Source: Mesorhizobium sp. B2-3-12 (GTDB lineage: Bacteria > Pseudomonadota > Alphaproteobacteria > Rhizobiales > Rhizobiaceae). Taken from it: a stretch of DNA of 64,000 nucleotides. A program made the translations under genes and the position numbers. Positions 45,249-54,087 of the stretch are shown piece after piece (the first letter of the stretch is position 1; each line of letters starts with the position of its first letter). The DNA lies in contig NZ_VFVR01000001.1 in the NCBI RefSeq assembly GCF_006442205.1, forward strand, positions 558,001 through 622,000. The letters are read 5' to 3'. The notes below the pieces were generated by a model. That model did no database searches. It was not told the origin of the DNA and saw only the letters and a list, made by a program, of their open reading frames with translations.

Positions 45249-46280
45249 TTATTCCTTGGGCGGCTCGGCCGGGACCGGCACCGTGCCAAGCCCGTTGATG
45301 CTGCGCGCCCGCACACGCGGCTTGAACGCCCTGCCCGGCTCGGGTGCGCGCCGCAGAGCCGGATGCACGATCGGTTCCTTGGCCTTGAAGGCATAGGATT
45401 TTATGAGCGCAAAATAGTTCGGGTAGGCGTAGCCATTGTTCATCCGCAGCCATTCCTCGCGCCGGTCGCGAAACAGCTTCGGCAGCCTGTACCAGGCGAT
45501 GGTCGGGCTCTTGTGATGGACAAAGTGCAGATTGTTGTTGAGGAACAGGAATGACAGCGGCGAGCGCTCGATGATCACCGTGCGGCCTTCCGGATGCTCC
45601 GACCACTGATGCTCGGCATAGGTGCGGATCGAGATCAGCGACTGGCCGAGCCACACCGGCACCAGCACATAGAGCCAGAGCGGTATACCGAAACCGAACT
45701 GCACGACCGGCAGCACCACGGCCAGGCCGATGGCGTGCAGCAGCCAGGCCTTGCGGATCGCCTTGTCGCCGGCAATCACGTGCTTGGCGTCATCGATGAA
45801 GAAGCCGATGCAGGACAGCCAGGGCCCCAGCACGAGGCGGCCGGCCATGGTGTTGTTGACCTTCAGCACGAATTTCATCAGCGCCGGCAATTCATCGTGA
45901 TGCCACAGGGCCTTGTAGTAGCTCTCGGGATCGTCCAGCGGATCGGTCAGCCGCTCGTCGGCATGGTGACGCAGGTGAATGGTCTTGAAGCGGCGGAACG
46001 GCCAGGCAAGGCCGATCGGCAGGAAGACAAAGGCCTCGTTGACCAAAGCGTTGCGGGTCGGGTGACCATGCAGCACTTCATGCATGATCGACGATTGCAG
46101 GGCCAGCGTAACGGCCATGACGACCAGTGCGAGGATGGGATAAGATGGCCAGAGGAAAAGACCGGCGACGAACCAGACTCCGTAACAGGCGAAAGCCAGA
46201 ACCACGGTGGGCCATTCGATGGCCGGTCTGCCGCTTCGACGGATGCTCTTGCCTGCTATGCTTGCCATGCTATCGACCAC
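45249..46280 (-). CDS. Membrane fatty acid desaturase family protein
   Basis: This protein of about 343 residues has four or more hydrophobic segments and the three histidine boxes of membrane diiron desaturases: HEVLHGH, HLRHH and HFVHH. A GTG at 46280 or an ATG at 46268 may be the start; a GAGGG lies upstream but its spacing is poor for both. It would desaturate or hydroxylate an acyl chain or a similar lipid. It lies divergent from the XRE regulator gene. Confidence 0.88.
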   Translation of the reverse strand: MVDSMASIAGKSIRRSGRPAIEWPTVVLAFACYGVWFVAGLFLWPSYPILALVVMAVTLALQSSIMHEVLHGHPTRNALVNEAFVFLPIGLAWPFRRFKTIHLRHHADERLTDPLDDPESYYKALWHHDELPALMKFVLKVNNTMAGRLVLGPWLSCIGFFIDDAKHVIAGDKAIRKAWLLHAIGLAVVLPVVQFGFGIPLWLYVLVPVWLGQSLISIRTYAEHQWSEHPEGRTVIIERSPLSFLFLNNNLHFVHHKSPTIAWYRLPKLFRDRREEWLRMNNGYAYPNYFALIKSYAFKAKEPIVHPALRRAPEPGRAFKPRVRARSINGLGTVPVPAEPPKE

Positions 46281-46396
46281 TGTCCCTCAGTCGCCGGAAC
46301 CCCAACTGGTTCCTGACATCATTGTGTCAGGAGAAGTGATTCCACTCAACGCGACAAAGTGCACAAAATGTTGCGATTGCGCATTTTTGACCGCAT

Positions 46397-47356
46397 ATGT
46401 TGCACATTGTAAACCAACTTAGGGATTCATTTACGCCTGAGACGCCTGTTGAGGAGGCTTCGGCGCAAATTTTTCCTCCAGATGATGGAAGTACGGACAT
46501 GGACAAGCGCGATCTGTCGACGATCTTTCGGGAGCGTTTGAAGCTCCTCCTGACACGGTCGGACCTCAACCAATCGGCGTTCGCGTCAGCGGTCGGCATC
46601 GATCGGTCGGCGCTGTCGCAGCTCATGTCGGGCGCCTCGACACGCCTGCCGCGCGCCGAAACGCTGCTCAACATCGCCGCAGAATTCAAGGTGTCGCTGG
46701 ACTGGCTGCTTGGCCTCAGCCAGGACGAAGGCGTGACCGGCGAAATCCGCGAGAGCCTGGAGATCGAGGAAGCTCCCGATGGCTTCGACCGCACGCTGCT
46801 CGCCAAATGGTTCGCCGAGGCAGCTGGCACCAAGATCCGTTATGTGCCGGCCGGCATTCCCGACCTCCTGCGCACCCGCGCGCTCGTCGACTACGAGGCC
46901 AACATCACCAACAGGAGCCGCCTGGCGCAGGCCAGCGAAACGCAATACCGCATCGAATACAACCGGCGGCCGGAAACCGACATGGAAGTCTGCATGCCGC
47001 GCCACACGCTGGAGATCTTCGCACGCGGCCTCGGCGTGTGGGACCGTTTCCCGGCGGCCGACCGCCAGCAGCAACTTGCCCATATGGCGACGCTGCTCGA
47101 CGACCTCTATCCGACCTTCCGCCTGTTCCTCTATGACGGCCGTATGCGCTATTCCATCCCGCTGACCATCTTCGGCCCCTATCGCGCGGCGATCTATGTC
47201 GGCGACATGTATGTGGTGCTGAACGCCACGCAGCCGGTCCAGGCGCTGACCCAGCATTTCGACAATCTGATCCGTGCCGCCGACGTCAACCCGCACGAAG
47301 CGGCCGCCTTCGCCCGCAACCTGGCCGGCATGTCGTTCGCATCAGGCTCTGCCTGA
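46397..47356 (+). CDS. XRE-family transcriptional regulator
   Basis: This 319-residue protein has a helix-turn-helix of the XRE/Cro type (about 45-95: LNQSAFASAVGIDRSALSQL and the SLDWLLGLS ending). A C-terminal part of about 210 residues, of unknown family, may sense a ligand. An alternative start at 46499 (MDKRDLS) has GGAAG upstream and would remove 34 residues. The desaturase gene is divergent, and the shared region contains repeated TGCACA/TGTTGCA-like half-sites that could bind this protein. Confidence 0.82.
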   Translation: MLHIVNQLRDSFTPETPVEEASAQIFPPDDGSTDMDKRDLSTIFRERLKLLLTRSDLNQSAFASAVGIDRSALSQLMSGASTRLPRAETLLNIAAEFKVSLDWLLGLSQDEGVTGEIRESLEIEEAPDGFDRTLLAKWFAEAAGTKIRYVPAGIPDLLRTRALVDYEANITNRSRLAQASETQYRIEYNRRPETDMEVCMPRHTLEIFARGLGVWDRFPAADRQQQLAHMATLLDDLYPTFRLFLYDGRMRYSIPLTIFGPYRAAIYVGDMYVVLNATQPVQALTQHFDNLIRAADVNPHEAAAFARNLAGMSFASGSA

Positions 47357-47387
47357 GCTCGCCCGGCAGCGCAATTTCATTGACTAG

Positions 47388-47407
47388 ACATAAAGACTTC
47401 TTTATAT
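47388..47407. promoter_or_regulatory. ATAAAG-N4-CTTTAT palindrome upstream of the methyltransferase gene
   Basis: The core is ATAAAG-ACTT-CTTTAT (47390-47405), with partly palindromic flanks, 49 bases before the gene at 47456. The same core, with the same spacing, lies before the gene at 63112. It resembles the palindrome I recall for ArsR-type SAM/SAH-responsive regulators (SahR/SamR) of methionine genes. Confidence 0.7.
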
Positions 47408-47410
47408 CCT

Positions 47411-47452
47411 TATTCGAATTCCCATATTCGAATTCCCATATTTGAATTCCCG
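47411..47452. repeat. Three tandem 14-bp repeats between the palindrome and the gene start
   Basis: TATTCGAATTCCCA occurs at 47411-47424 and 47425-47438, and as TATTTGAATTCCCG at 47439-47452. A fourth related copy, TGTTCGAATTCCAA, starts at 47457, over the first ATG. Each unit holds the palindrome TTCGAA/GAATTC. Confidence 0.85.
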
Positions 47453-47455
47453 GGC

Positions 47456-48511
47456 ATGTTCGAATTCCAAGACATGAAAGCCAATCCGATGACGACGACC
47501 AATCCGATCGATGCGCTGCTGGCTGAAAAGGGTGTGCTGCTGGCCGACGGCGCCACGGGCACCAATCTGTTCGCCATGGGTCTGGAGGCCGGCGAGGCGC
47601 CGGAGCTGCTGAACGAAACCGCGCCCGACACCATCACCAGCCTGCACCAGAATTTCGTCGACGCCGGCGCCGACATTATCCTGACCAACTCCTTCGGCGG
47701 CACCCGCCACCGGCTCAAGCTTCACCATGCGCAGGACCGCGTGCACGCGCTAAACAAACGCGCCGCCGAGATTGCCCGCGCCGTCGCCGACAAGGCCGGC
47801 CGCAAGGTGATCGTCGCCGGTTCGGTCGGTCCGACCGGCGAATTGCTGGTGCCGCTTGGCGCCATGACCTATGACGAGGCGGTCGATGCCTTCGCCGAGC
47901 AGATCGAGGGTCTCAAGGAAGGCGGCGCCGAAGTCGCCTGGATCGAGACCATGTCGGCGCCCGACGAGATCCGCGCCGCGGCGGAAGCCGCCATCCGCGT
48001 CGGCCTGCCCTACACCTATACCGGCTCGTTCGACACCGCTGGCCGCACCATGATGGGCCTGCTGCCGAAAGACATCCACGGCGTCGCCGATGGCCTGTCG
48101 CAGGCACCGCTCGGCGTTGGCGCCAATTGTGGTGTCGGCGCCTCCGACATCCTGGCCTCGCTGCTCGATATGACGCAGGCAAAGCCGGACGCGACCGTCA
48201 TCGTCAAGGGCAATTGCGGCATTCCCGAATTCCGTGGCACCGAGATCCATTATTCCGGCACGCCGGAACTGATGGCCGACTATGTCCGGCTGGCCGTGGA
48301 TGGCGGAGCCAAGATCATTGGCGGCTGCTGCGGCACCTCGTTCCAGCATCTCGCCGCCATGCGCAAGGCGCTCGACGCCCACACCAGGGCGGATCGTCCG
48401 ACAGTCGAAAAAATCGTCGAGCGCATCGGCCCGATGAGGAACAAGGTGGCGACCGAAAACACTGCCGAGACCAGCGAAGCCCGCCGCGAGCGCCGCCGCG
48501 GCCGTGCCTGA
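47456..48511 (+). CDS. bmt: Homocysteine S-methyltransferase family protein (betaine-homocysteine type)
   Basis: This 351-residue zinc methyltransferase starts with the LLADGATGTNLF motif and has the zinc-binding Cys residues in GANCGVGASD and GGCCGTS. It transfers a methyl group from betaine or a similar donor to homocysteine, making methionine. Candidate starts are the ATGs at 47456, 47474 and 47489; the first overlaps the fourth copy of the 14-bp repeat, so a later one may be used. It stands alone but belongs by function with the flanking one-carbon gene groups. Confidence 0.88.
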   Translation: MFEFQDMKANPMTTTNPIDALLAEKGVLLADGATGTNLFAMGLEAGEAPELLNETAPDTITSLHQNFVDAGADIILTNSFGGTRHRLKLHHAQDRVHALNKRAAEIARAVADKAGRKVIVAGSVGPTGELLVPLGAMTYDEAVDAFAEQIEGLKEGGAEVAWIETMSAPDEIRAAAEAAIRVGLPYTYTGSFDTAGRTMMGLLPKDIHGVADGLSQAPLGVGANCGVGASDILASLLDMTQAKPDATVIVKGNCGIPEFRGTEIHYSGTPELMADYVRLAVDGGAKIIGGCCGTSFQHLAAMRKALDAHTRADRPTVEKIVERIGPMRNKVATENTAETSEARRERRRGRA

Positions 48512-48526
48512 AGCGCTTCTTGGCGT

Positions 48527-48811
48527 CTATTCGCTGTTGTCGGCGTAGCTTGACTGCGCCGACTTGAAATCGACGACATTGTCGCCGCGCATAGTCGCTA
48601 GCGCACCCGAGGCGCCCGGATCGGTAATCTGCTCCAGCATGGCGCGGAAGCGGTCATTGGTCAGCGCCGACATGGCGGTTTGACGCGCCTGCGAAACATC
48701 GTTGCTGATGCGTCTCGATTCGGCTGACGGGGCTGATGAAACCGCCGAAGCATCGCGTGCCGGCGGAGTAGAGTTGGCGATGGTCGTGATCTGCAATTCC
48801 GGCTCCCTCAA
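48527..48811 (-). CDS. Hypothetical small protein
   Basis: This 94-residue protein is rich in Ala, Ser and Asp, with no signal, membrane segment or recognised domain. It ends near DNVVDFKSAQSSYADNSE. Convergent with the methyltransferase gene, 15 bases apart. The frame is open and codon use is like its neighbours, but its reality is not certain. Confidence 0.5.
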   Translation of the reverse strand: MREPELQITTIANSTPPARDASAVSSAPSAESRRISNDVSQARQTAMSALTNDRFRAMLEQITDPGASGALATMRGDNVVDFKSAQSSYADNSE

Positions 48812-48904
48812 GCCTTAGATATGCCCGGAGTAGCGAGAGGACATTGCGATCCGGTACCGGAAATGCAGCGCAATTTAACGATCCCGCGCGCCGCCCCCAG
48901 GATC

Positions 48905-49033
48905 TGTTGAGATTCAGGTCAGGCCGAGCCGAAAACAGTGACTTTCGAGAACCGGAGCGGAGCGTACATAGTACGTGAGCACCGGAAGCGCAGGAAGCCA
49001 CTGTTTGCAGGCCGGCATCACCTGAATATCAAT
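48905..49033. repeat. Palindromic repeat with inserted palindromic core
   Basis: Outer ends TGTTGAGATTCAGGT and CACCTGAATATCAA match the ends of the compact copy at 51925. Between them is an inner palindrome opening AAACAGTG and closing CACTGTTT, with CCGGAGCG/CGCTTCCGG-like parts. The outer element appears to have received the inner one. Confidence 0.75.
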
Positions 49034-49040
49034 AGATCCG

Positions 49041-49079
49041 AAAAAAAAGGCCGGCAAGGGAAACATCCCTCGCCGGCCT
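49041..49079 (-). terminator. Rho-independent terminator of the VWA gene
   Basis: On the minus strand a 13-bp stem (AGGCCGGCGAGGG/CCCTTGCCGGCCT, one G-T pair) with loop ATGTTT is followed by eight T residues, 72 bases after the stop. Confidence 0.92.
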
Positions 49080-49150
49080 GCCTCACCGCCCGTAGGCCGG
49101 TTCCCCCTATCAGAACGACCCCCGTCTGAAAGGAACCGGCCATATTGCCA

Positions 49151-51271
49151 CTACCGATTACCGCCCAGCGCCGAGGCAAGGCGCACAAGCGAAAGGAACT
49201 CTGACCTGTACCCAAACGGGTCGGCTCCTCGGGCGGCGGTGGCAATCTCCATGATCTTGTCGTAGCCGAACTTCGCGGTCGCATCCTCGTCGCGCAGCTT
49301 CTGGCCGAAGGCCGCGACCGCGACGGAGAAACGCTGGTCGATGCTGGCCTGGTCGAAGGACGCCACCTCGTTGGCCGAGGTCACCGGCGTGGTGATCAGC
49401 TTCGAGACGTCCTCGTTGGGCAGCTTGTAGCGGATCTTGACGAAGGCATATTCGTCCGCATTGGCGATGCCGCCATTGTTCACCGTGGCCTGGCCATAGC
49501 GCAGCGGGTCGATCTGCTCGCCACCGCTCCCCTTCGGCGTGATCTCGTAAATCGCGGTGACCGAATGGCCCGAGCCGATATCGCCGGCATCGACACGGTC
49601 ATTGTTGAAATCCTCGCGGTTGAGCGCCCGTGTCTCGTAACCGATCAGCCGGTATTCCGAGACCTTGTCCGGATTGAACTCGACCTGGATCTTGACGTCC
49701 TTGGCGATGGTGAACAGCGTCGAGGACGCATCCTCGACCAGCACCTTCTCGGCCTCGGCCAGCGTGTCGATATAGGCGGCGGTGCCGTTGCCGTTCTGGG
49801 CGATGGTCTGCATCATCTGATCGTTGAGATTGCCGCGGCCGAAGCCGAACACCGACAGGAACACGCCGGTCTTGCGCTCGCTCTCGATCAGCCGCTTCAG
49901 ATCATCGTCATCGCTCTGGCCGACATTGAAGTCGCCGTCCGTGGCCAACATCACCCGGTTGACGCCGTCCTTGACGAAGGATTTTTGCGCCAACCTATAG
50001 GCTTCCTTGATGCCCGCCTCGCCGGCCGTGCTGCCACCGGGTGTCAAATTGTCGATGGCATTGAGGATTTTGTCCTTCTCGGACGCCTTGGTCGGCTCCA
50101 GCACCGTGCCGGCATCACCGGCATAGGTGACGATCGAGATGGTATCGTCCGCCTTGAGCTTGCTGACCAGCAGCCGGAAAGCAGACTTGAGCAGCGGCAG
50201 CTTGTCCGGCTCATCCATCGAGCCCGACACGTCGATAAGGAACACCAGATTGGCCTTCGGCTGCTCGGTCGGCTTGATGTCGAAGCCCTTGATGGCGACG
50301 TGCATCAGCTTGGTGTGATTGTTCCATGGCGTCGGCATGATGCTGACGGTCGAGTTGAACGGCGTCGATGCCTGGTCCGGCCCCTTCCAGTCATAGGGGA
50401 AGTAGTTGATCATCTCCTCGACACGCACCGTGTCGGCCTGCGGCAGGTAGCCCTGCTTCAGCGAGCCGCGCACGAAGGAATAGGACGCGGTGTCGACATC
50501 GATCGAGAAGGTCGAGACCGGGTCCTCCAATGCGGCGTGCACCGGATTGGTCTTGAAATCCTGGACGCGATCACGGTTTTCCTCCTGCGGCGCGATCTGG
50601 TCGGCCGGGGTGGCTGCCGGCTGCGGCTGCACCATCAGCTTGGATTCTGCGCTCTGCATGCGGTCGACTCGCGCGGCATTGGGTGCGTTTGTCGTGCCAT
50701 CCAGCGCCAACTCGCCGCGCGGCGCCGGCGGTGCCGGCTCGGCCGCCATGCCGCGCCCCAGCGCATCCTGCTGTACGCTTCCGCCGGCAATGGTGGATTC
50801 GGACTTCGGCGGCGCCTGCGGCGCGACCAGAACTTGCGTGGCATCGCGGCTTTCGACGTCCGCGTCGGCGTTCTTGTCCTTCTCCAGCGCGGTGGGAGCC
50901 TGTTTCGGCTCAACGGTGGCCGGCTTCAGCGTCGCCGGCTTGTCGGCCAGCGTCTCGGTGATCTTCTCCTGGTCGCCGAAAGGCGACGGCTGTTCCCTCA
51001 GCATATGGAAGGTGGCGTATCCGGCGATCGGCAGGGCGACGAGCCCGGCAAGGGCCGGCGTGGCAATGAGTTTCTTTTGCATGATCTCGCTCCAGAGCTT
51101 TTGTGCTCGCTCTGTGAGACGAAGCCCGCCAACCGATCCTTGGGTGACAGCGGAAATATTTTCTTCATCATAGGCGCGCAGCGCGGCCTCGAAGGCACGC
51201 GCCTTCGCGCTCTCGCCCGGCGCCGGTACCGCTGCGTCGCGCAGCTTTCTCAGTTCGTTGTCGTCGACCAT
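49151..51271 (-). CDS. VWA-domain protein with DUF3520-like C-terminus
   Basis: This protein of about 706 residues has a cytoplasmic N-terminal stretch (1-65), one membrane helix (about 67-90), a long Pro/Ala-rich linker, a VWA N-terminal region (about 240-330), and a VWA domain with the metal site DVSGSMD and a second metal-site region near ATDGDFNVGQSDDD. The C-terminal part resembles the YfbK/DUF3520 family. The ATG at 51271 has GGGGAAG upstream. It directly follows an ECF sigma gene, which suggests the N-terminal part acts as the anti-sigma or sensor (inference). Confidence 0.88.
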   Translation of the reverse strand: MVDDNELRKLRDAAVPAPGESAKARAFEAALRAYDEENISAVTQGSVGGLRLTERAQKLWSEIMQKKLIATPALAGLVALPIAGYATFHMLREQPSPFGDQEKITETLADKPATLKPATVEPKQAPTALEKDKNADADVESRDATQVLVAPQAPPKSESTIAGGSVQQDALGRGMAAEPAPPAPRGELALDGTTNAPNAARVDRMQSAESKLMVQPQPAATPADQIAPQEENRDRVQDFKTNPVHAALEDPVSTFSIDVDTASYSFVRGSLKQGYLPQADTVRVEEMINYFPYDWKGPDQASTPFNSTVSIMPTPWNNHTKLMHVAIKGFDIKPTEQPKANLVFLIDVSGSMDEPDKLPLLKSAFRLLVSKLKADDTISIVTYAGDAGTVLEPTKASEKDKILNAIDNLTPGGSTAGEAGIKEAYRLAQKSFVKDGVNRVMLATDGDFNVGQSDDDDLKRLIESERKTGVFLSVFGFGRGNLNDQMMQTIAQNGNGTAAYIDTLAEAEKVLVEDASSTLFTIAKDVKIQVEFNPDKVSEYRLIGYETRALNREDFNNDRVDAGDIGSGHSVTAIYEITPKGSGGEQIDPLRYGQATVNNGGIANADEYAFVKIRYKLPNEDVSKLITTPVTSANEVASFDQASIDQRFSVAVAAFGQKLRDEDATAKFGYDKIMEIATAARGADPFGYRSEFLSLVRLASALGGNR

Positions 51272-51273
51272 GG

Positions 51274-51837
51274 TCACACTTCCCCGGCTGAACGCATCAA
51301 CGTCTTCAGCCGTTTCTTCGCTTCATGGATGTGCCAGGAAACCGTCGCCTCCGAGATCGCCATCGCCTCGGCGGCGGCCGCGTGGCTCAAGCCTTCGCCA
51401 TAGACAAGCATCACGGCGTCGCGCTGCTTGTCCGGCAATTGCCGCACCGCCGCCCACAGGGCTTCGGCGGGATCTTCGCTCTCTGCCGGGGCTTCGCCCG
51501 AAATCAGCGCATGGACGCCGTAAGCCTCGGTCTTGACCGTCTCGCGCTGGGTCTTGCGCATCATGTCACGCGCCGCGTTCATCGTCACGGAATAGAGCCA
51601 TGTGGTGAACGCGCCGCCGCCGCGATAATCGCGGATCGCCTTGCCCAGCCGGACACAGACTTCCTGGGCGATGTCCTCGGCATCGGCCTTCCTGCCGCAC
51701 CAGCGATAGGCGGCGCGATAGACGAAGTCGTAGTGACGCTCCAGCAATGTGCCGAAGGCCCCCCTGTCTCCGCCCTTCGCCCGCCCGATCAGTTCGGCGT
51801 CGGAGGCTTCGCTCTCATCCAGCATCATCGCCATCAT
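51274..51837 (-). CDS. ECF-type RNA polymerase sigma factor
   Basis: This 187-residue sigma factor has region 2 (DFVYRAAYRWCGRKADAEDIAQEV, and TTWLYSVTMNAARD) and region 4 (LPDKQRDAVMLVYGEGLSHAAAAEAMAISEATVSWHIHEAKKRL), the plan of ECF sigma-70 factors. It ends 2 bases before the ATG of the VWA gene, so both are translated from one message. No classical anti-sigma gene is present. The promoter it recognises was not identified. Confidence 0.92.
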   Translation of the reverse strand: MMAMMLDESEASDAELIGRAKGGDRGAFGTLLERHYDFVYRAAYRWCGRKADAEDIAQEVCVRLGKAIRDYRGGGAFTTWLYSVTMNAARDMMRKTQRETVKTEAYGVHALISGEAPAESEDPAEALWAAVRQLPDKQRDAVMLVYGEGLSHAAAAEAMAISEATVSWHIHEAKKRLKTLMRSAGEV

Positions 51838-51924
51838 TTGCCTGTTGGACGAAGGCTAATGGCTAATCCTTGGGGTGATGGAAAGATTTTTTTCGGGAGC
51901 AGGGATTCGGGCGCACAACAGGTG

Positions 51925-51966
51925 TGTTGAGATTGAGGTCAGGCCGGTCTCACCTGAGTATCAACA
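51925..51966. repeat. Short palindromic repeat at the yhiN 3' end
   Basis: Imperfect palindrome TGTTGAGATTGAGGT-to-CACCTGAGTATCAACA. It is the compact form of the element at 48905. It contains the TGA stop (51961-51963, minus strand) of the flavoprotein gene. Confidence 0.8.
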
Positions 51967-53139
51967 CGCCTGGCCCGCCGCCCAACCCGACGACCATGCC
52001 CACTGGAAATTATAGCCGCCGAGCCAGCCGGTGACGTCGACGACTTCGCCGATGAAGAACAGGCCAGGCACCGACTTCGCCTGCATGGTCTTCTGGTCGA
52101 GGCCGTTGGTGTCGACCCCGCCAAGCGTCACTTCGGCCGTACGGTAGCCTTCCGAGCCAGCTGGCTTGATGCGCCAGTCGTTGACCGCGGCCTCGACGGT
52201 TTTGATCTGGGCCTCGGAAAGATCGGCGAGATTGCCGTCGAGCCCGGTTCGCTCGGCTATCGCCTGGGCAAGCCGTTTCGGCAAATGATTTGCAAGCACC
52301 GTCTGCACAGCTTGCCGGCCATTGCCACGCTTGGCGGCGCGGACGAGCTCAGCCACATCCGTGCCCGGCAGCATGGCGATGCGGATTTCATCACCCTCGC
52401 GCCAGTAGGAGGAGATCTGGAGGATGGATGGCCCGCTGACGCCGCGATGCGTGAACAGCATCGCTTCGGAAAACCGCGCCTTGCCGCAGGCAATCTCGGC
52501 GTCGACGGCGTTGCCGGCCAGGGGCGAAAGCCGCTCGAGCGTCTTGGCGTCGAAAGTCAGCGGCACCAGCGCCGGCCGCGTTTCGACGATGGCAAGGCCG
52601 AACCGCTCGGCAAGCTCGTAGCCGAAGCCCGTCGCCCCCATCTTGGGGATCGACTTGCCGCCGCACGCCACGACCAGGGACCGGCAAGACACCGAGCCGG
52701 TGGAAAGCCTGAGTTCAAACCCTTCCTCGGTTTTGCTGACAGCCTCAACGGAAGTCGACAATGCCAGCTCCGCGCCCCTGCCCTGCATTTCCGAGACCAG
52801 CATGTCGATGATCTGGCGCGCCGAGCCGTCGCAAAACAGCTGCCCCAATGTCTTCTCGTGATAGGCAATGCCGTGACGCTCGACGAGCGCAATGAAGTTG
52901 CCTTGGGTATAGCGGCTGAGCGCCGAGATGCAGAAATGCGGATTCTTCGAGATGAAATTCTTCGGGCTCGTATGGATGTTGGTGAAATTGCACCGACCGC
53001 CGCCGGAGATGCGGATCTTTTCGCCGGGTGCCGCCGCATGATCGAGGATGAGCACCGAACGGCCGCGTTTGGCGGCCTCCACGGCGCACATCATTCCGGC
53101 GGCGCCGGCGCCAATGATCACGACATCATAGGATTGCAT
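51961..53139 (-). CDS. HI0933/YhiN-family FAD-dependent oxidoreductase
   Basis: This protein of 392 residues has the FAD-binding start YDVVIIGAGAAGMMCAVEAAKRG, the family motif ISGGGRCNFTN, and the C-terminal YNFQWAWSSGWAAG stretch, all typical of the YhiN (HI0933) family. Its catalytic role is unknown; some relatives act on aromatic or tRNA substrates. The ATG at 53139 is preferred over that at 53160. The stop codon lies within a palindromic repeat. Confidence 0.9.
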   Translation of the reverse strand: MQSYDVVIIGAGAAGMMCAVEAAKRGRSVLILDHAAAPGEKIRISGGGRCNFTNIHTSPKNFISKNPHFCISALSRYTQGNFIALVERHGIAYHEKTLGQLFCDGSARQIIDMLVSEMQGRGAELALSTSVEAVSKTEEGFELRLSTGSVSCRSLVVACGGKSIPKMGATGFGYELAERFGLAIVETRPALVPLTFDAKTLERLSPLAGNAVDAEIACGKARFSEAMLFTHRGVSGPSILQISSYWREGDEIRIAMLPGTDVAELVRAAKRGNGRQAVQTVLANHLPKRLAQAIAERTGLDGNLADLSEAQIKTVEAAVNDWRIKPAGSEGYRTAEVTLGGVDTNGLDQKTMQAKSVPGLFFIGEVVDVTGWLGGYNFQWAWSSGWAAGQAC

Positions 53140-53243
53140 CAGGCTGATCGTTTCCCGCACGACCCGCGCCGCTTTAGTCGGGCGAGCCGCTCATCCCGCC
53201 TGATACCTCCAATGTGGCGCGCGGCCAACAGGCTGCCGAAGGC

Positions 53244-53981
53244 TCAGACCAGCGTTTCTGCGAACAAATCAGTCAATCGCTTCCAATGCCGCTCGGCACC
53301 CGCTGCATTGAAGACACTATGGTCGGGAACGCACCAGCCATGCGCCATGCCGACATAATTCTCCAGAACATGATCGACTTCCGCCGTCCTCAGCGCTTCG
53401 GCCAGCCTGGTCGACTGCTCCGCCGGGAAACTCCGGTCGACACCAGCCATGCCGACATAGACGCGCGCCTTGATCGAAGCCGCCTTGCGGTGCGGGCTAT
53501 CCTCGGCGTCGCTGGCAAGGTTGCCGCCGTGAAAACTGGCGGCGGCCTTGATCCTGTCGGGGTAGGTCGCGGCCGCGTTGAGTGCCCGCGCGCCGCCCAT
53601 GCAATAGCCGACGGTGCCGATCGGACCGGTAACGCCTTCGCTGGCGAGCGCGTCGAGAAAGGCGCTGCTGTCGCTGATGGTCATCGCCTGCGTCGTGCCG
53701 GTGACCAGCGCCATCAGCGCCACTTTCGTTTCCTCGACGGTAAAGGCGGTCTTGGCGTCGAACGGGCCGTAGGGCGCGTTGCGATAGAAGAGGTCGGGAA
53801 CCAGCACCGTATAGCCCTCGCCCGCCAGCCGCTCGGCCATGCCGTCGAGCGCCGGGCGCGGACCAAAGGCGTCCTGGTAGAGGATGACACCAGCCTTGAA
53901 CGGAGAAGCCTTGGCCGAGCGGAACAAGCGCGCCTTTGCCACACCATCATGGGTCCTGATCTGAAGATCCTGCTTAGTCAT
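53244..53981 (-). CDS. Dienelactone hydrolase family protein
   Basis: This 245-residue alpha/beta hydrolase has the nucleophile Cys in GTVGYCMGGARAL, a third-site His in VGMAHGWCVPD, and the Asp region between. The Cys nucleophile is the mark of dienelactone hydrolases. It would open lactone or ester bonds in aromatic catabolism, but no ring-cleavage genes are near, so its substrate is open. Confidence 0.9.
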   Translation of the reverse strand: MTKQDLQIRTHDGVAKARLFRSAKASPFKAGVILYQDAFGPRPALDGMAERLAGEGYTVLVPDLFYRNAPYGPFDAKTAFTVEETKVALMALVTGTTQAMTISDSSAFLDALASEGVTGPIGTVGYCMGGARALNAAATYPDRIKAAASFHGGNLASDAEDSPHRKAASIKARVYVGMAGVDRSFPAEQSTRLAEALRTAEVDHVLENYVGMAHGWCVPDHSVFNAAGAERHWKRLTDLFAETLV

Positions 53982-54087
53982 TGCCTGCTCCGTTTGTCAG
54001 ATGTGCGATACATATCCGCGCGAACCGCCACGGCAAGACGTTCCCTGAGCCCGGCGGTCAACATTTCGTGCAGGCGCGCGTGACGCG

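Noticed and set aside
49565..51403. 612-codon plus-strand frame opposite the VWA gene
   Set aside because: Antisense shadow; the VWA metal site is on the minus strand.
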